Below are positions 48,480-60,255 of a DNA stretch of 64,000 nt, one piece after another. The notes under the pieces were generated by a model that saw only the letters and a program-made list of their open reading frames with translations, made no database searches and was not told the origin of the DNA. The DNA is from Microcebus murinus. Lineage: Eukaryota; Chordata; Mammalia; Primates; Cheirogaleidae. The stretch spans positions 25,880,727 to 25,944,726 of the forward strand of contig NC_134115.1 in NCBI RefSeq assembly GCF_040939455.1. Direction: 5' to 3'. Numbering within the stretch: position 1 is the first letter of the stretch; each line of letters begins with the position of its first letter. Position numbers and translations under genes: made by a program.

Positions 48480-49690
48480 TTCAGATGCACATTTTGGCTT
48501 GTGATTATCTTTCAAATTTTTTTTTAGAGCAAGCTTTATGAAACCATATATAAGTCAAAAATTCATGTTATTTTTTAATATGAGTTCTGTTGTGGAACTA
48601 ATGCAGCGCAGACAGCTCAAAATATCAACAAAGCATTTGGGAAGAATGCGGCTAATGAATGCACAGTAGGTGGATGGTTTGAGAAGTTCCGTTCTGGTGA
48701 TTTTAATTTCGAAAATGAGCCACGTGGGTGAACTGAGACCAAGGTGGATAATGAGGAGCTGAAAACTCTAGTGGAAGCACATCCATCTCCACCTACACAT
48801 GAATTAGCAGCAAGGTTTGACAGTGTTATTCCAACAATATTGGACCATTTGAAACAAATGGATAAGGTAAAGAAGCTGGATAGATGGATACCCCATGAAT
48901 TAAATGAGTGTCAGAGGAGAAACTGTCTCAAAGCTTGCCTTTCTTTGCCGTCATGACATAAAGGCAAACTGTCTTATTCCATGTCATGAAAAACAGATTC
49001 TTTTTAACAATTACAAGTGTTTGGCACAATGGTTAGATAAAGATGAAGTGCCAAAACACAGCCCCAAACCAAATATTCATCCAAAAAAAAGCTAATAGTG
49101 TCTGTTTGGTGGTCCAGCGCTGGTATTATCCACTACAGCTTCATAAAACTTGGTCAATCAATTACAGCGGATGTCTACTGCAGTCAATTGGATGAAATGA
49201 TGAGGATGCTTATGATTAAGCAGCCGAGATTGGTCAATAGAGATAGGTCAATCCTCTCCCAAGACAGTGCTTGATAACATGTCTTACAAACAATGCTGCT
49301 CAAACTACAGAAGCTGGACTTGGAAACTCTCTGTCATCCACCATATTCACCAGACCTTGCACCAACTATCACTTCTTGCAGGCTTTGGACCACTTCTTGT
49401 AAGGAAAAATATTCCATTCTCAACAAGCTGTGGAAAATGCCTTTTGTAATTTCATCGCCACTCCCTTGCCAGGCTTCTTTGTTGCTGGCATAAACAAGCT
49501 ACCGTTAAGATGGCAAAACTTATGACAGGGTTAATGTCGTAAAAAAATAAATAAATAAAAATAAAAAAAAAAAAGATGGCAAAACTGTGTGGATCGTTTA
49601 GGCGCATACTTTGATAAATTGTACTGCTTCTTGTTTGAGATATGATAAACTACACTTTTGATTCGAAATCGGACATTTCATCTTTAATGA
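48480..49690 (+). pseudogene. Mariner transposon with broken transposase
   Basis: The plus strand encodes a mariner transposase of the type related to Hsmar1/SETMAR: helix-turn-helix part ('AFGKNAANECTVGGWFEKF' in the second frame from about 48630), then 'VKKLDRWIPHELNE' near 48870, 'AQWLDKDEVPKH' near 49028, and 'HPPYSPDLAPT' near 49336. The first catalytic Asp (in the usual CDEKW motif) is His here (codon 48985-48987). The second (49263-49265) and third (49353-49355) Asp codons remain but with stops between and 30 instead of 34 intervening codons. The sequence after the stop contains 'ttcgaaatcggacatttc', a terminal-repeat candidate. A retro-insertion interrupts codons near 49520. Dead element. 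Confidence 0.85.
49521..49572 (+). mobile_element. Tiny retro-insertion: 20-bp body plus A-rich tail
   Basis: A 20-bp body (49521-49540) followed by a 32-bp A/AAAT tail, flanked by an exact 14-bp duplication aagatggcaaaact (49507-49520 and 49573-49586). It splits the mariner Arg-Trp-Gln-Asn codons. This has the marks of LINE-1 target-primed insertion of an extremely 5'-truncated RNA. Confidence 0.88.
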
Positions 49691-50149
49691 CCTTAATCAT
49701 AGGGGAGACGGCCATTTAGTGAATAATCACCAAGACACATAATCACAGCTCTGATTTGTGCTTCCGAAGGAAACAAAGATAGCAGGTTGCTAATGCCACA
49801 TGCGACCCATAGAAGCGATCCAGAGGAGCAATAGGATCTAAATTATGGAGGGAGGGAGGGAGGACAGGCAGCCTCCCAAGCAGAGGGAGACAGAGAAAGG
49901 CACTGAGGCTGGAGGATTATAACCCCTGGGATGGACCAAGAAAAGGGGAGACCAGACATTTGAAACTGAGGATAACAGTGGAATAAAGAGAATTGAGTGA
50001 TCCCATTGATAAGTCCCTGCCTTCAGTGATCCCCAAATTTGTATCTGGAAATCATCTTCCCTTCCAAGTTCCCTAGACAGCCCTGCTTGCAATCCCCCTA
50101 CTTTAAACCCACCATGATACGGCCCACATTTCTTAACACCTGCAGAGCA
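49691..50149. other. Unassigned sequence
   Basis: About 460 bp; includes (GGGA)n at about 49846-49863. Confidence 0.5.
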
Positions 50150-50695
50150 AACCATTTAAAGCCATACGGCCCACGGGTCTTCATCACACGAGCTTCCCTC
50201 CGTGCTTTGCAGGCTCCACACCTCCTCCTGCCTTAAAGTGTGCCCGGCTACTTGCCCTCTCGTCCTCCACCCCTCTGCCTTCTTCCTTTTGCCTGGTAAT
50301 CCCCACTCACTCCATAGATTCCATCTCATCTGACCTTCCCCGGCCTTCCCCGACCTTCCCTCTCACGGTCAGGGTGGGGAAGGGGAGAAAAGGAGAGGAA
50401 CATGTGTCCCAGTTTGCCCAATAAGTCCAGATTTATGCCTGTGGTTCTAGCTCAATTAAAAGCACCTCCTTTCACTTTCATAAATGTCCCCATTTGGGAT
50501 AATAAATTGTATAATCCCCTCACCTGGTATATCCTCTCACAAGCATTCTAGTATACCTCTTCTTTGTGACTCATGACAGATCCAATTTTACATTTTTTTG
50601 TGATTGTTTGATTCATGGCCATCTTCCTCGCTGGATTGTAAACTGTAACAGTTTGACACAGGAGGAACTCACAAAAATGTGTTGAATGACTGAAC
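50150..50695 (+). repeat. L2 LINE remnant
   Basis: L2 3' order: 'ccgtgctttgcaggctccac', 'gccttcttccttttgcctgg', 'gattgtaaactgtaacagtt', ending 'gtgttgaatgactgaa'. The middle (50340-50450) is purine-rich and poorly matched. Confidence 0.6.
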
Positions 50696-50724
50696 AACCT
50701 TCCAGGGTGGGCACTAATTAGCGT

Positions 50725-50865
50725 TCCCCTTTATAGAAGGGGAAACTGAGTCTAGAGAGTTTTAAATATCTTGCCAAGATCACACAGCTAGGAAATGGTG
50801 TGGCTGGAATTTGAAGCTAGGTCTGGCGTTTTTCAAGGTCATACCCATGAAGCTGTGCTTGCAGC
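50725..50865 (+). repeat. MIR SINE
   Basis: 'agaaggggaaactgagtcta', 'ttgccaagatcacacagcta', 'tggctggaatttgaagctag'. Confidence 0.8.
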
Positions 50866-51394
50866 GAGATCTTTGAGCCACTGAGATCCCACGGTCGCCC
50901 AGGATTGGGCTTTGCTCAGTCCTTATTAGAGCTGAACTCAGCTTGAAAGCTCCACAATTATTTCCTTTCCATTGAAATTGCAATCTGCTCCAAAGAAATG
51001 GAGCTTACGGCTGTCAGAGTATAAAGGGCAAGTGTGTGGGAGAAGCCAGAGATCAAACGGTCAAATACACTTGTTATAGAATTTTTCATGAGCTGCATTC
51101 AAATGCTATCACTTGACTCCAAGCTTCTCCCCCTTGGATTTGAAAGAAGGAGAACAAAGGATAAGAGGAAAGGCAGCTGTCAGAGAATAATCAGGAGGCA
51201 GATGGAATGGCTCAGGCCTGGGGCCACGGAGGAGGATGCAGCCAAGGGCTGGGACAGAGATCACAGAAGTCAACACTGCAGAGGGCGAGAACTGCTTCTC
51301 CCTCATCCCAAACACAGGGGGGACACTGGACTCGCTGTAGCTCACCAGTAGGTCCCCCCAACATGCACCAGCTGCACTTCTTTCTGTATAATAA
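50866..51394. other. Unassigned sequence
   Basis: About 530 bp. Overlapping frames of 105-119 codons on both strands at 51.0-51.47 kb have no recognisable domain. Confidence 0.45.
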
Positions 51395-51515
51395 CGGTGA
51401 CTTCTAACTCCACAGGTCACTTTACCTCTGATTCTCAGTTTCCTCATCTGCAAAAGCAGGGAGTTCAACCTAGATGACCTTTTAAGGATGCTCTTAGCTC
51501 TAAAATTCTATGGTT
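51395..51515 (+). repeat. MIR SINE piece
   Basis: 'tcactttacctctgattctc', 'agtttcctcatctgcaaaag', 'gctcttagctctaaaattct'. Confidence 0.75.
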
Positions 51516-51520
51516 TTATG

Positions 51521-51680
51521 GCCCTACTCGGGAGGCTGAGATGGGAGTATCACTTGAGCCCAGGAGTTTGAGGCTGTAGTGTGCTGTGATCGTGCCTGCG
51601 AATAGCCACTGCACTCCAGCCTGGGCAACAGAGTGAGACTCCGTCTTTAAACAAACAAAAAAAGAAACAAACAAACAAAG
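51521..51680 (+). repeat. Alu SINE, right arm only
   Basis: 'ctcgggaggctgagatggga', 'gcccaggagtttgaggctgt', 'gcactccagcctgggcaaca', tail of AAAC units. Left arm missing. Confidence 0.88.
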
Positions 51681-52289
51681 ATAGGGACACATGTGGATAT
51701 TGGTAGTAACTCTTTTCTCAAAATCAGACAAAGGATACCTTATTTATGTTATTCCTCAACCCCTTACGGCATTTGATTCTTGAAAAAATGCTTCAGGTCA
51801 AGTCCTACATGCTTTGAAGTCTAAACTGAACCATGAAGTTCAAAGCAAAATGAATTGAAAGCAGAGTGAATGTCACTAATGTACTCAATCTCAAGCTGAG
51901 AAAAACTAAGCTACTATTACAAAAATATACATCGAACAGAAAAATCTGGTGGTGATATTTTTAATTTCTTAATAATTTTATCTATTTACACTAGAATGAA
52001 TCGTGTAATTCTAGACAATTAAATCAACATAAACCCAGATTGCAGTTTACATTTGTGAACCATGATGTATTTAATGGACATTTCCTAATTAGATCAAAAC
52101 ATTTTCTAAGGTTTGTAGCAGCACTAGGAGTGGGTAGATATGAGGTAGGACCAGCTAGAAAATTGAGATGAATTCAGCTCTGATGTCCCTATGCCTTGGT
52201 TCATGCTATTTACTTTGTCTAGAATACTCATTCCCCAAACTCCACTTAAAGAAATCTTGCTTTTCCACTCTGTCACCTAACTGGGAAGC
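51681..52289. other. Unassigned sequence
   Basis: About 600 bp, AT-rich; nothing recognised. Confidence 0.5.
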
Positions 52290-52800
52290 AATTTTAAAAC
52301 ATAGCCTTCACATTCTTTGACCTTCCTCCTATTGAAACAGGGGGTCCATTTTTTCTACCCTTAAAGTTGGCCTCTGTAACTCCTTGATGAATAGAATATG
52401 GTAGAAGAAATGCCGTGCCAGTTTCCAGACTTAGGCTTTAAGAAACTGGCAGCATTTCTTTCCTGCCTTGGAACCTGGCCACCATGCTGTGAGGAAGCCA
52501 AACAGCCACATGTAGAGGACATGAGTAGGTGGTCAAGCTGACAGTCACAGCTGAGGTCTCAGTCTATGGCCAGCACCAACTGCCAGACATTCGAGTGAGC
52601 AAGTGTCTAGATGATTCCAGCCCCAGCCTTTGAGTTTTCAAGCTGCCCCAGCTGATGCCCCGTGGCATAGAGATGAGCTGTTCTCACCCAGCCTTGTCCA
52701 AATTGCAGCTTCATGAGCAAACAAAATGATTATCATTATCTTCAGGCCCTAAGTTTGGAGCAGTTTGTTATACAGCAATAAGTAACAGGAACAGAAAAGC
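52290..52800 (+). repeat. Ancient repeat 'A', copy 2
   Basis: Shares order with 35275-36452: 'tgaatagaatatggtagaag' against 'tcaatagaagatggcagaag', 'catgctgtgaggaagccaaa', 'gacattcgagtgagcaagtg' against 'catatgagtgagctagg', and 'gtttgttatacagcaataag' against 'atttgttacgcaggaatag'. Confidence 0.55.
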
Positions 52801-52864
52801 CTTCCTTAAATTCTTACACCACCCCACGAAGACAACTACCATCACTATGAAAGTCATGAGGATA

Positions 52865-53214
52865 GTTCATGATTATTCTCATTCTCTCCTCCTTCTGGGA
52901 ACAAGACAAAAATGCACTCTCCACCAACCCCCTTTGAATTTACACATGGTCATATGGTGGATGATGGCCAATGAAATGCAACTGGAAGGGATATATGCCA
53001 ATTCTGGGCAGAAGCTTTAAAATCCAGGGTGTACTCCACAAAGATTCCTCCCCCCATCACAAGGACGGTGGAAGCACACGTAGAAATGCATCTCCCATTT
53101 CCCAGACTGCCTGATGAGGAGGGCTATGCTGTTGTCAAAGCATGCTGGACATACAGCGTGAGTTGGGTTAAGCTGAAATTTTAAAAAGTTATTTGTAACC
53201 ACATAGCATATGAC
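52865..53214 (+). repeat. Ancient repeat 'B', copy 2
   Basis: See 45925-46262 for the shared phrases. It ends where the next hAT element begins, so the hAT probably inserted near its 3' end. Confidence 0.5.
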
Positions 53215-53418
53215 CAGGTTTCTCAATGGCAGCACTGTTGACATTTTGGGCCAGATGATTCTTCATTGTGGGAGTCTGCCCTGTGCCTTATACGGTGTTT
53301 AGCAGCATCCCTGGCCTATACCCAGTAGATGCCAGTAGCGCCACCACCCCCAGCTGAGACACTCCAGACTTTGCCATATGTCCGCTGGTGGTGGGCGGGA
53401 GGCAGTTGAGAACCACTG
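53215..53418 (-). mobile_element. MER5-like hAT element, complete
   Basis: Reverse copy of the family seen at 32476. Ends 'caggtttctcaatggcagca' and 'cagttgagaaccactg' are inverted relatives. Body: 'gtttagcagcatccctggcc', 'ccagtagatgccagtagcgc'. About 204 bp. Confidence 0.8.
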
Positions 53419-55079
53419 ATCAGGACCACTCCAACTGATGCAACCGCCACTACACAGAATGAGTTCTTCCTCTTCACACTTTGAAAGCCCTTAATAGATA
53501 CTCTTCTGTAGCACTCATATCACGCCTAGAGCTTGAGTTGTCTGTTAGCCATACGCCAAGTGAGGTGGGTGGAACTCACAGTCTCCTCCAGCAAGGTGAC
53601 CAAAGGACCTAGTTTAGGCTCAGTGGAAATGGTTGTGCAGTGCACAGACTGTACAACAGTACCCAACCACAGCGATAAGTGGCAACTGAGATCTATCTAA
53701 CATTGCTCATTAAGCAACTTTCACACAGAAGGAGTGAGTTTTTCTCATTCATCTCCCTGAATGAGAGCCATTTGAAAAACTTCGCACCAAGGCTAGCAAC
53801 TACTCTGACCTAGATAGTGAGGCAATCAAGGATAGCGATCCGCATAGGACAGGACTGGAAACTCAAAGCTCTCCTGCTTGATGTTGACATGGGAATTCAT
53901 CTTGCCCTAAATCTTGGGAAAGAGATAGAAAGGTAGTTCAAGCCACTAGACAAGAGTGAGTAAAAGAAATTCAAGTTATGACTGCTTAGTTTGTCTCAGG
54001 CAAACTGCAGCGGGATTCCCTAAAACTGGTTATTTATCTAAATCAAACTGGCATCTCCATCAAAGGACACAAAATCCCCAAGCCCTAATGTGTGGGCCTG
54101 TGGAACTCTCTAATCTATGTAAATTAGCCACCAATTGGGACCATTTATTAAAGTTTCCATAGAAAATGCCAGCTGTATATATTAGTGCATGTTGAAATCA
54201 GCCCTTGTGTAAATTGTATAAATTTCCAAAAGCATACACATCCAGTAGGAATCATTGCAGCTGCTGTTTATGAAATTTCCCCCTGGTTCTGCTCAAACAG
54301 CTCTTCTTGCTTTTGTACATTAGCTACCAAAGTCAAACAGGGCAGGGTGACATGGTCACCTTGTGACCTGACCATGTGACGTGGTCAGTAGAAGGCTGAC
54401 ATCAATATGGGCAAGGCCCAGGTTGCTCCTGTCCCTCCATCTGTGCTCCAACCCCTCCACAGAGACCTCTCCAGCCCTACACAACACTCATCATAGTGCT
54501 TGATGGTGGAATGGTATCAGACTCTGTGCCTTGTCAAATCACACCAGGTCCTATCCCGACAGCAACTCTGTGTAACCCAATAACTTCTTCACTGACATCT
54601 TTTCCCAGAAGTCACCATATCCTATATTCCCTTCACCCTTCTTCCAAAGGAATGCCTTATCTTGCACACTTCTGTATATTCTTTGTTCTCATGACCTTTC
54701 TCTGCCTTAGGAAAATCTAGTTGATCGCCATCATTTTTTCCTTTGTTTTTCTTCTTGTATTGTCTTTTCCTTTCCTTTTCTGCTTCCTCTCTTCATTTTG
54801 ACTGGCAATTCAGAAAAATCCCCCATGAAGACTGATAGGAATAACAGACATCTCAAAGACACCCTTTGATCAGGGAAAAGGAGAACGACGATTTTTACGT
54901 TGTAATGCATGCAAGCAGAACCAGTGGTGTGAAATTACCCAGAAGTCCCCTGTTAAAAATTCTACTTGCCTCACCTCTAAATAAACTAGTCTTCCTCAGT
55001 GAGCAATATTAATGATAATCTATTGTTTATTACTAATGTTCTGCAGTGACATTGTCATTTCTTACTGCAATTTAGCCAC
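53419..55079. other. Unassigned sequence
   Basis: About 1.7 kb without an assigned repeat, exon or RNA; one of the longest stretches with no recognisable element. Confidence 0.5.
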
Positions 55080-55390
55080 AATATACTTTCTTCCTGATGC
55101 CACCTTGGCTTGAAATGACCTTCCTTCCAATTTTTTGCCTTTGAAAAACCTCTTCATTTTTTAAGGCCCTGAAGAATGAATTATTCCTTTCCCTGTACCT
55201 CTACATCAAGTTGCTTTTGTTGCTATTTACTACCTATTTTATTTTGTCCTGCAGTACTTACATGTCTCTCTTCCTATGGTCTCAAGGGAACTTGAGAGAC
55301 TGAGTACTGTTAACATTTATAAACCTCCTACTAGGAACACTTTTGTCCAGGACATGGTAAATCCATATAAAATGTTTATTAAAATGAACT
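55080..55390 (+). repeat. L2 LINE remnant
   Basis: 'ttgaaatgaccttccttcca', 'aaacctcttcattttttaag', 'aggccctgaagaatgaatta', 'cctattttattttgtcctgc', ending 'aaatgtttattaaaatgaa'. Confidence 0.65.
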
Positions 55391-55559
55391 AGAGTAGGAA
55401 CCTAAAGAGTATTCACAAAGTTATCACCCATAAAAATGCAGTTTGTCAAACAATTGTCTTATTGGTTTATTTATAACCTACTTTATTCCATAATAATTTC
55501 AGGCAGCCTATAGATACTTTTATAATGGCATAATTTTTTATTATTTTTTTATATATTTT

Positions 55560-56772
55560 TTTTATTTTGGCATATTATGGGGATACAGATTTTAAGGTTT
55601 CAATAAATGCCCATTTCTCCCCCTCCCCCCAAAAGTCTGAGTCTCCATCATGACCATCCCCCAGATGGTGCACATCTCACTCATTATGTATGTATATACC
55701 CGCCCCCCTCCCCCCTCCCACCTGCCCAATACCCTATTACGGTAGCACCTATGTGTCCACTTAGGTGCTACTCAGTTAATACCAGTTTGCTGGAGAATAT
55801 ATCTGGTGCTTGTTTTTCCATTCTTGGGATACTTCACTTAGTAGTATGGGTTCCAGCTCTAACCAGGAAAATATAAGATGTGCTATATCACCGTTGTTTC
55901 TTAGAGCTGAATAGTACTCCATGGTATACATATACCACATTTTATTAATCCATTCTTGGATTGATGGGCACTTGGGCTGTTTCCACAGCCTTGCAATTAT
56001 GAATTCGAGTGCAGGTGTCTTTTTTGTAGAGTGTCATTGGATCATTTGGGTAGATGCCCAGCAATGGGATTGCTGGATCAAATGGTAGATTCACTTGTAT
56101 CGCTTTAAGGTATCTCCTTATTGCTTTCCACAAAGGTTGAACTAGTTTGCAGTCCCACCAGCAGTGTAGGAGTGTTCCTCTCTCTCCGCAACCACGCCAG
56201 CATTTATTGTTTGGAGATTTTGTGATAAAGGCCATTCTCACTGGGGTTAAGTGATATCTCATTGTGGTTTTGATTTGCATTTCCCTGATGATTAGAGATG
56301 TTGAGCATTTCTTCATATGTTTGTTGGCCATTCTTCTGTCTTCTTTAGAAAAATTTCTGTTCAAGTCCTTTGCCCACTTTTTAATGGGGTTATTTGATTT
56401 TTTCTTCCTAATTTTCATGAGTTCTAAGTATATTCTAGTTATCAGTCCCTTATAGGATGCATAGGATGCAAAAATTTTCTCCCATTCTGTAGGTTGTCTG
56501 TTTACTTTCATGACTATTTCTTTGGCTGTGCAGAAGCTTTGTAGTTTGATCATGTCCCATTTATTTATTTTTGTTGCTGCTGTGATTGCCTTTGGGGACT
56601 TCTTCATAAACTCTTTGCACAGGCCGATGTCTAGGAGAGTGTTTCCAACTTTTTCCTGTAGAGTTCTAATAGTTTCATACCTTAGGTTTAAGTCTGTTAT
56701 CCAGCGTGAGTTGGTTTTTGTGAGAGGTGAAAGGTGTGGGTCCTGTTTTAGCCTTCTACAGGTGGCTATCCA
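55560..56772 (-). mobile_element. LINE-1, minus strand, 5'-truncated in ORF2
   Basis: Same subfamily as 14110-19210 and similar along its length: 3' UTR with C runs (reverse of G runs) at 55620-55732, then the ORF2 C-terminus. Truncated at 'ggtggctatcca' (56772). Relative to the larger copy it lacks about 20 bp near 56003. Only a short, ambiguous duplication candidate (tatttt) is seen. Confidence 0.94.
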
Positions 56773-56787
56773 TATTTTGTAAACCAA
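55945..56787 (-). pseudogene. LINE-1 ORF2 C-terminal part (280 codons)
   Basis: Open from just outside the truncation point, so the first few residues come from flanking DNA. It reads '[20 protein letters not shown]' onward, with the Cys-rich end [20 protein letters not shown] intact near residue 200-220, then '[12 protein letters not shown]'. No RT active site is included. In this copy the C-terminal Cys set is complete, unlike the 14.7-kb copy. Confidence 0.93.
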
Positions 56788-58350
56788 AGTCAGGCTTGAA
56801 GATCAATATCAAGGAGAAAGGAAGAGTCCAGATACACGGGTCATATAGTCTTACATAGCCATAAAACTTGGGCTACAAATTTGTACTGAGCTTCCTGGCA
56901 GCGAGAGTACAAAGGAAAATATATTTGATTACATGGTTCTCACTGTCCCAAAGGAGAAAACATGCCATTGCTTGGTGGAAGCGAACTTTTCCTGGCACCT
57001 AGTTCTGAAATAAAAACTCTTGTGTAAGATTTCTCATAGGAAATGTTGAGTAGGCAAACAATTGAGTCTCAGTTGGAATTTTGGTGCATAATTTGTTTGT
57101 TTTGGGGACTGCTAATGAAGTACCATGTGGAAAGAGGCAGAGCAAAAGAGATTTGTTAATACAGTGAGGTTATTTTATCTGTTCTTAAATAATAAAGATT
57201 AGAATATGTCTATTAAATACAACCCATGCAAAGCCTAGCATAACATCCCAGAAGTAGATATAGAAACTATTTTATTATTGTCATTGGTTTTGTTTGTCTG
57301 TTTATTTGTAATGACAATGAAGACATTAAACCTTTAAACCATTAAATCATTAAACCATGGAGATTATTAAAACAGAAATAAATGAAAATGATTTCTCTTC
57401 AAAAAATCTAACATGAAAAACTAAAGCTTCTCAAAATCAAGGGTTTTATTAAATTTTTATTCTCCCATATATATTGAGGTAGGAATTCCAGAAAAATCAG
57501 GATTCTATGCAACAGATTAACATACAACTAGAGAAGGCAAGGCCAAGAAAGGAGAAAAGATAAATTTAAAAAGGCTCTCTTTAGAACCTTCCAAAGAGGT
57601 TATATGAGTTTCACTTTAAGATGTAGATCTGTCCTTAGATATGAACTAATTCCTAGTTAACATACAAGCTACCTACCCAAGGCAAGATCAACTGTGCTTT
57701 AAATTTCATATTAAACATTCAGGAAAAAAATAAATAAATAAATTAGCTGTATAGCCAGGACATTAAAGCATAGCATAATTTCTAAATGTATTTTTCTTGC
57801 AATTTGCCAACATTTACAGATCCTTATATGTTTATTGTTAAGTATAAGGTACCATCATTCCCTCTAAAATTATTCAACATAATAACTGATAGCACTATTT
57901 TGCTAATTCTGTTTTCTGCCAGTAATGTCTAAAATATTCTCTTCACCCAATGAAAAAGAATTTAGACATATTTTCAATGCTATGGGGCATGAGAATATAA
58001 AATGTGGAGTGTTCACCCCTAAAATAGTTTACTAATAAAAATAACCAGACTTTTGAGTCACTCCCCATTATTGGGTTTTATTTATAGAGTTTTGCACTGT
58101 TACTCAGGAAAGACAGTGGAGATGAGAAGGCAATAAACTGCTAAGCAAAATATACCAAGAATACATTTGAAATTTGAGCAGAATTTGAAAGTAAGCTGCA
58201 CTGATACTTCTTGCAAGGTCGTTGTATAGTGAAGCTATAATTCTTTTAATAATAAAGCTGACCCAAGAGTACTCAAGACTAGGAGCTTTAATCCAGTGAG
58301 AATCTATATGGAAAGAAGAATGAAAGACAGAAATGGATCCAATACATCTC
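56773..58350. other. AT-rich unassigned sequence
   Basis: About 1.6 kb. Small internal repeat 'attaaaccttt/attaaatcatt/attaaaccatg' at about 57326-57360. No gene, RNA or repeat family recognised. Confidence 0.5.
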
Positions 58351-58365
58351 AATAAACTAACTGCA

Positions 58366-58725
<360 letters not shown>

Positions 58726-58740
58726 AATAAACTAACTGCA

Positions 58741-59889
58741 ATTCCAGTTAGGATATAATCCCACAAGCAACTCATTGAAAAGACTAATGTCGCCATTAAA
58801 GATGACCAGAGATACAGCCTAATATTTATTCATGCAATATTTTGGGCACTGAAGAAACAACCTGGGAACTTGAATGTAACCAAAGAAAAATAAATAAAGA
58901 CCCCTAAACTAAGTTGTCCTTGTCAACCTTCTAGTTCCCCTTATTCTGTTTAACAATGATGCATTAACTATCCAAGAAAACTATGTACTTTGAACTCCAA
59001 AATGCTAATCTTTCACCAATCATTATGTATTATTTATGAGGCTAAAGATATGGGAATAAATTCATTTTCTGTATTCCGAATAGCATAAAAATTCTTTTGA
59101 AGTTAAGATCAAACTGATTTACAGAATAATCAAACTTTTGCAGAACAACCTGGACTTTCTGTACATCCAGAGAGAGGCAGAAGAGAGTCAACAAGAGTTA
59201 TTTGCCACCCTGAAACCTCTGACTAACGGCAGACCCTCACGGGAGCATCTCTGGCTTGATTTGGACATCATCCAACCCTGACTGAGATTCTAGTTTTGAG
59301 GAGGTGCCACGTTATCAGTAAATCCACATTCAAAAATCTCCCCACCCACTTCACTTTGAAGAGACACGGTTTAATGTTAAATGGAACTTTCCAAAGCCAC
59401 TAGATGTTTGCATTTCTTTGTCTGGGAATCCAAGCTGAAATAGAATTGCCAGTGTGGATTTCTCACCTGTGGTATATATAAATTAATGAAACAGGTGTGA
59501 TCAAACCTAACTATGTTTATGTGCATGTCTGTGTGGTGTGTACACACACACTGCCACTTCCAAATTTAGAGAAAGTCAGTGTCTTCAATATATTAAATTT
59601 TGGAAGTCAATGTCTTTAATATATTAAAATGTACAACGGAACAAATTAAGAGAATGAAGTAAGGTAGGGCAAAACCTGAAGCCAGGTTGGTTCCCTGCAC
59701 TCAGATACTGTGTGTTATGAGGAAACGAGAAAGGTGTGTGTAATAAAACTGCTGGTTGAGAAAGATATGAGTAAGGCTGCACAGTGACCTGATACTGAGG
59801 TTTCTGGGAAAGAAATCAAGCGATCTTCCGAGCAAAGAAATAAGGAAAGAGACAAGACAATGTAGTAGAGAAATACATGGAACTCTATG
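58741..59889. other. Unassigned sequence with a short tandem duplication
   Basis: About 1.15 kb. At about 59574-59630 a 30-bp unit is repeated: 'agtcagtgtcttcaatatat' then 'agtcaatgtctttaatatat'. No other feature recognised. Confidence 0.5.
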
Positions 59890-60087
59890 TTGGTGCTTCT
59901 TAAACTTTGGAGTACATCAGAGTCACTTGGAGGGCTTCATAAAATGCGTATTTCCACACCCCTCCCCCAAAGAAACAGGTACAGTAGGTCTGAGCTAGCA
60001 CCCCAGTATTTACATTTCTACCAAGATCCCATAGATCGCGCTATTAAATAATCCTGCTGGTCCAGGGACCACATTCTTTCAAGTAGC
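59890..60087 (+). mobile_element. MER5A-like hAT element
   Basis: 'ttggtgcttcttaaactttg', 'agagtcacttggagggcttc', 'acagtaggtctgagctagca', 'cagtatttacatttctacc'. Diverged. Confidence 0.65.
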
Positions 60088-60099
60088 AAAGCTATAGAT

Positions 60100-60255
60100 G
60101 CTGACATATCTGTGTCAGAACCCCTGCTTAGCCATTTCTTAATTGTGTACCTCTGGGAGAATGACCCAGGCTCTCTGAATCTTGTTTTCCTGATTCTTAA
60201 AATAAAGATGATAATATACACTTCATAAGGTTGTTGTAAAGATTGAAAAAAATAT
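60100..60255 (+). repeat. MIR SINE
   Basis: 'aacccctgcttagccatttc', 'gaatcttgttttcctgattc', 'aaaataaagatgataatata', 'cataaggttgttgtaaagat'. Confidence 0.8.
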
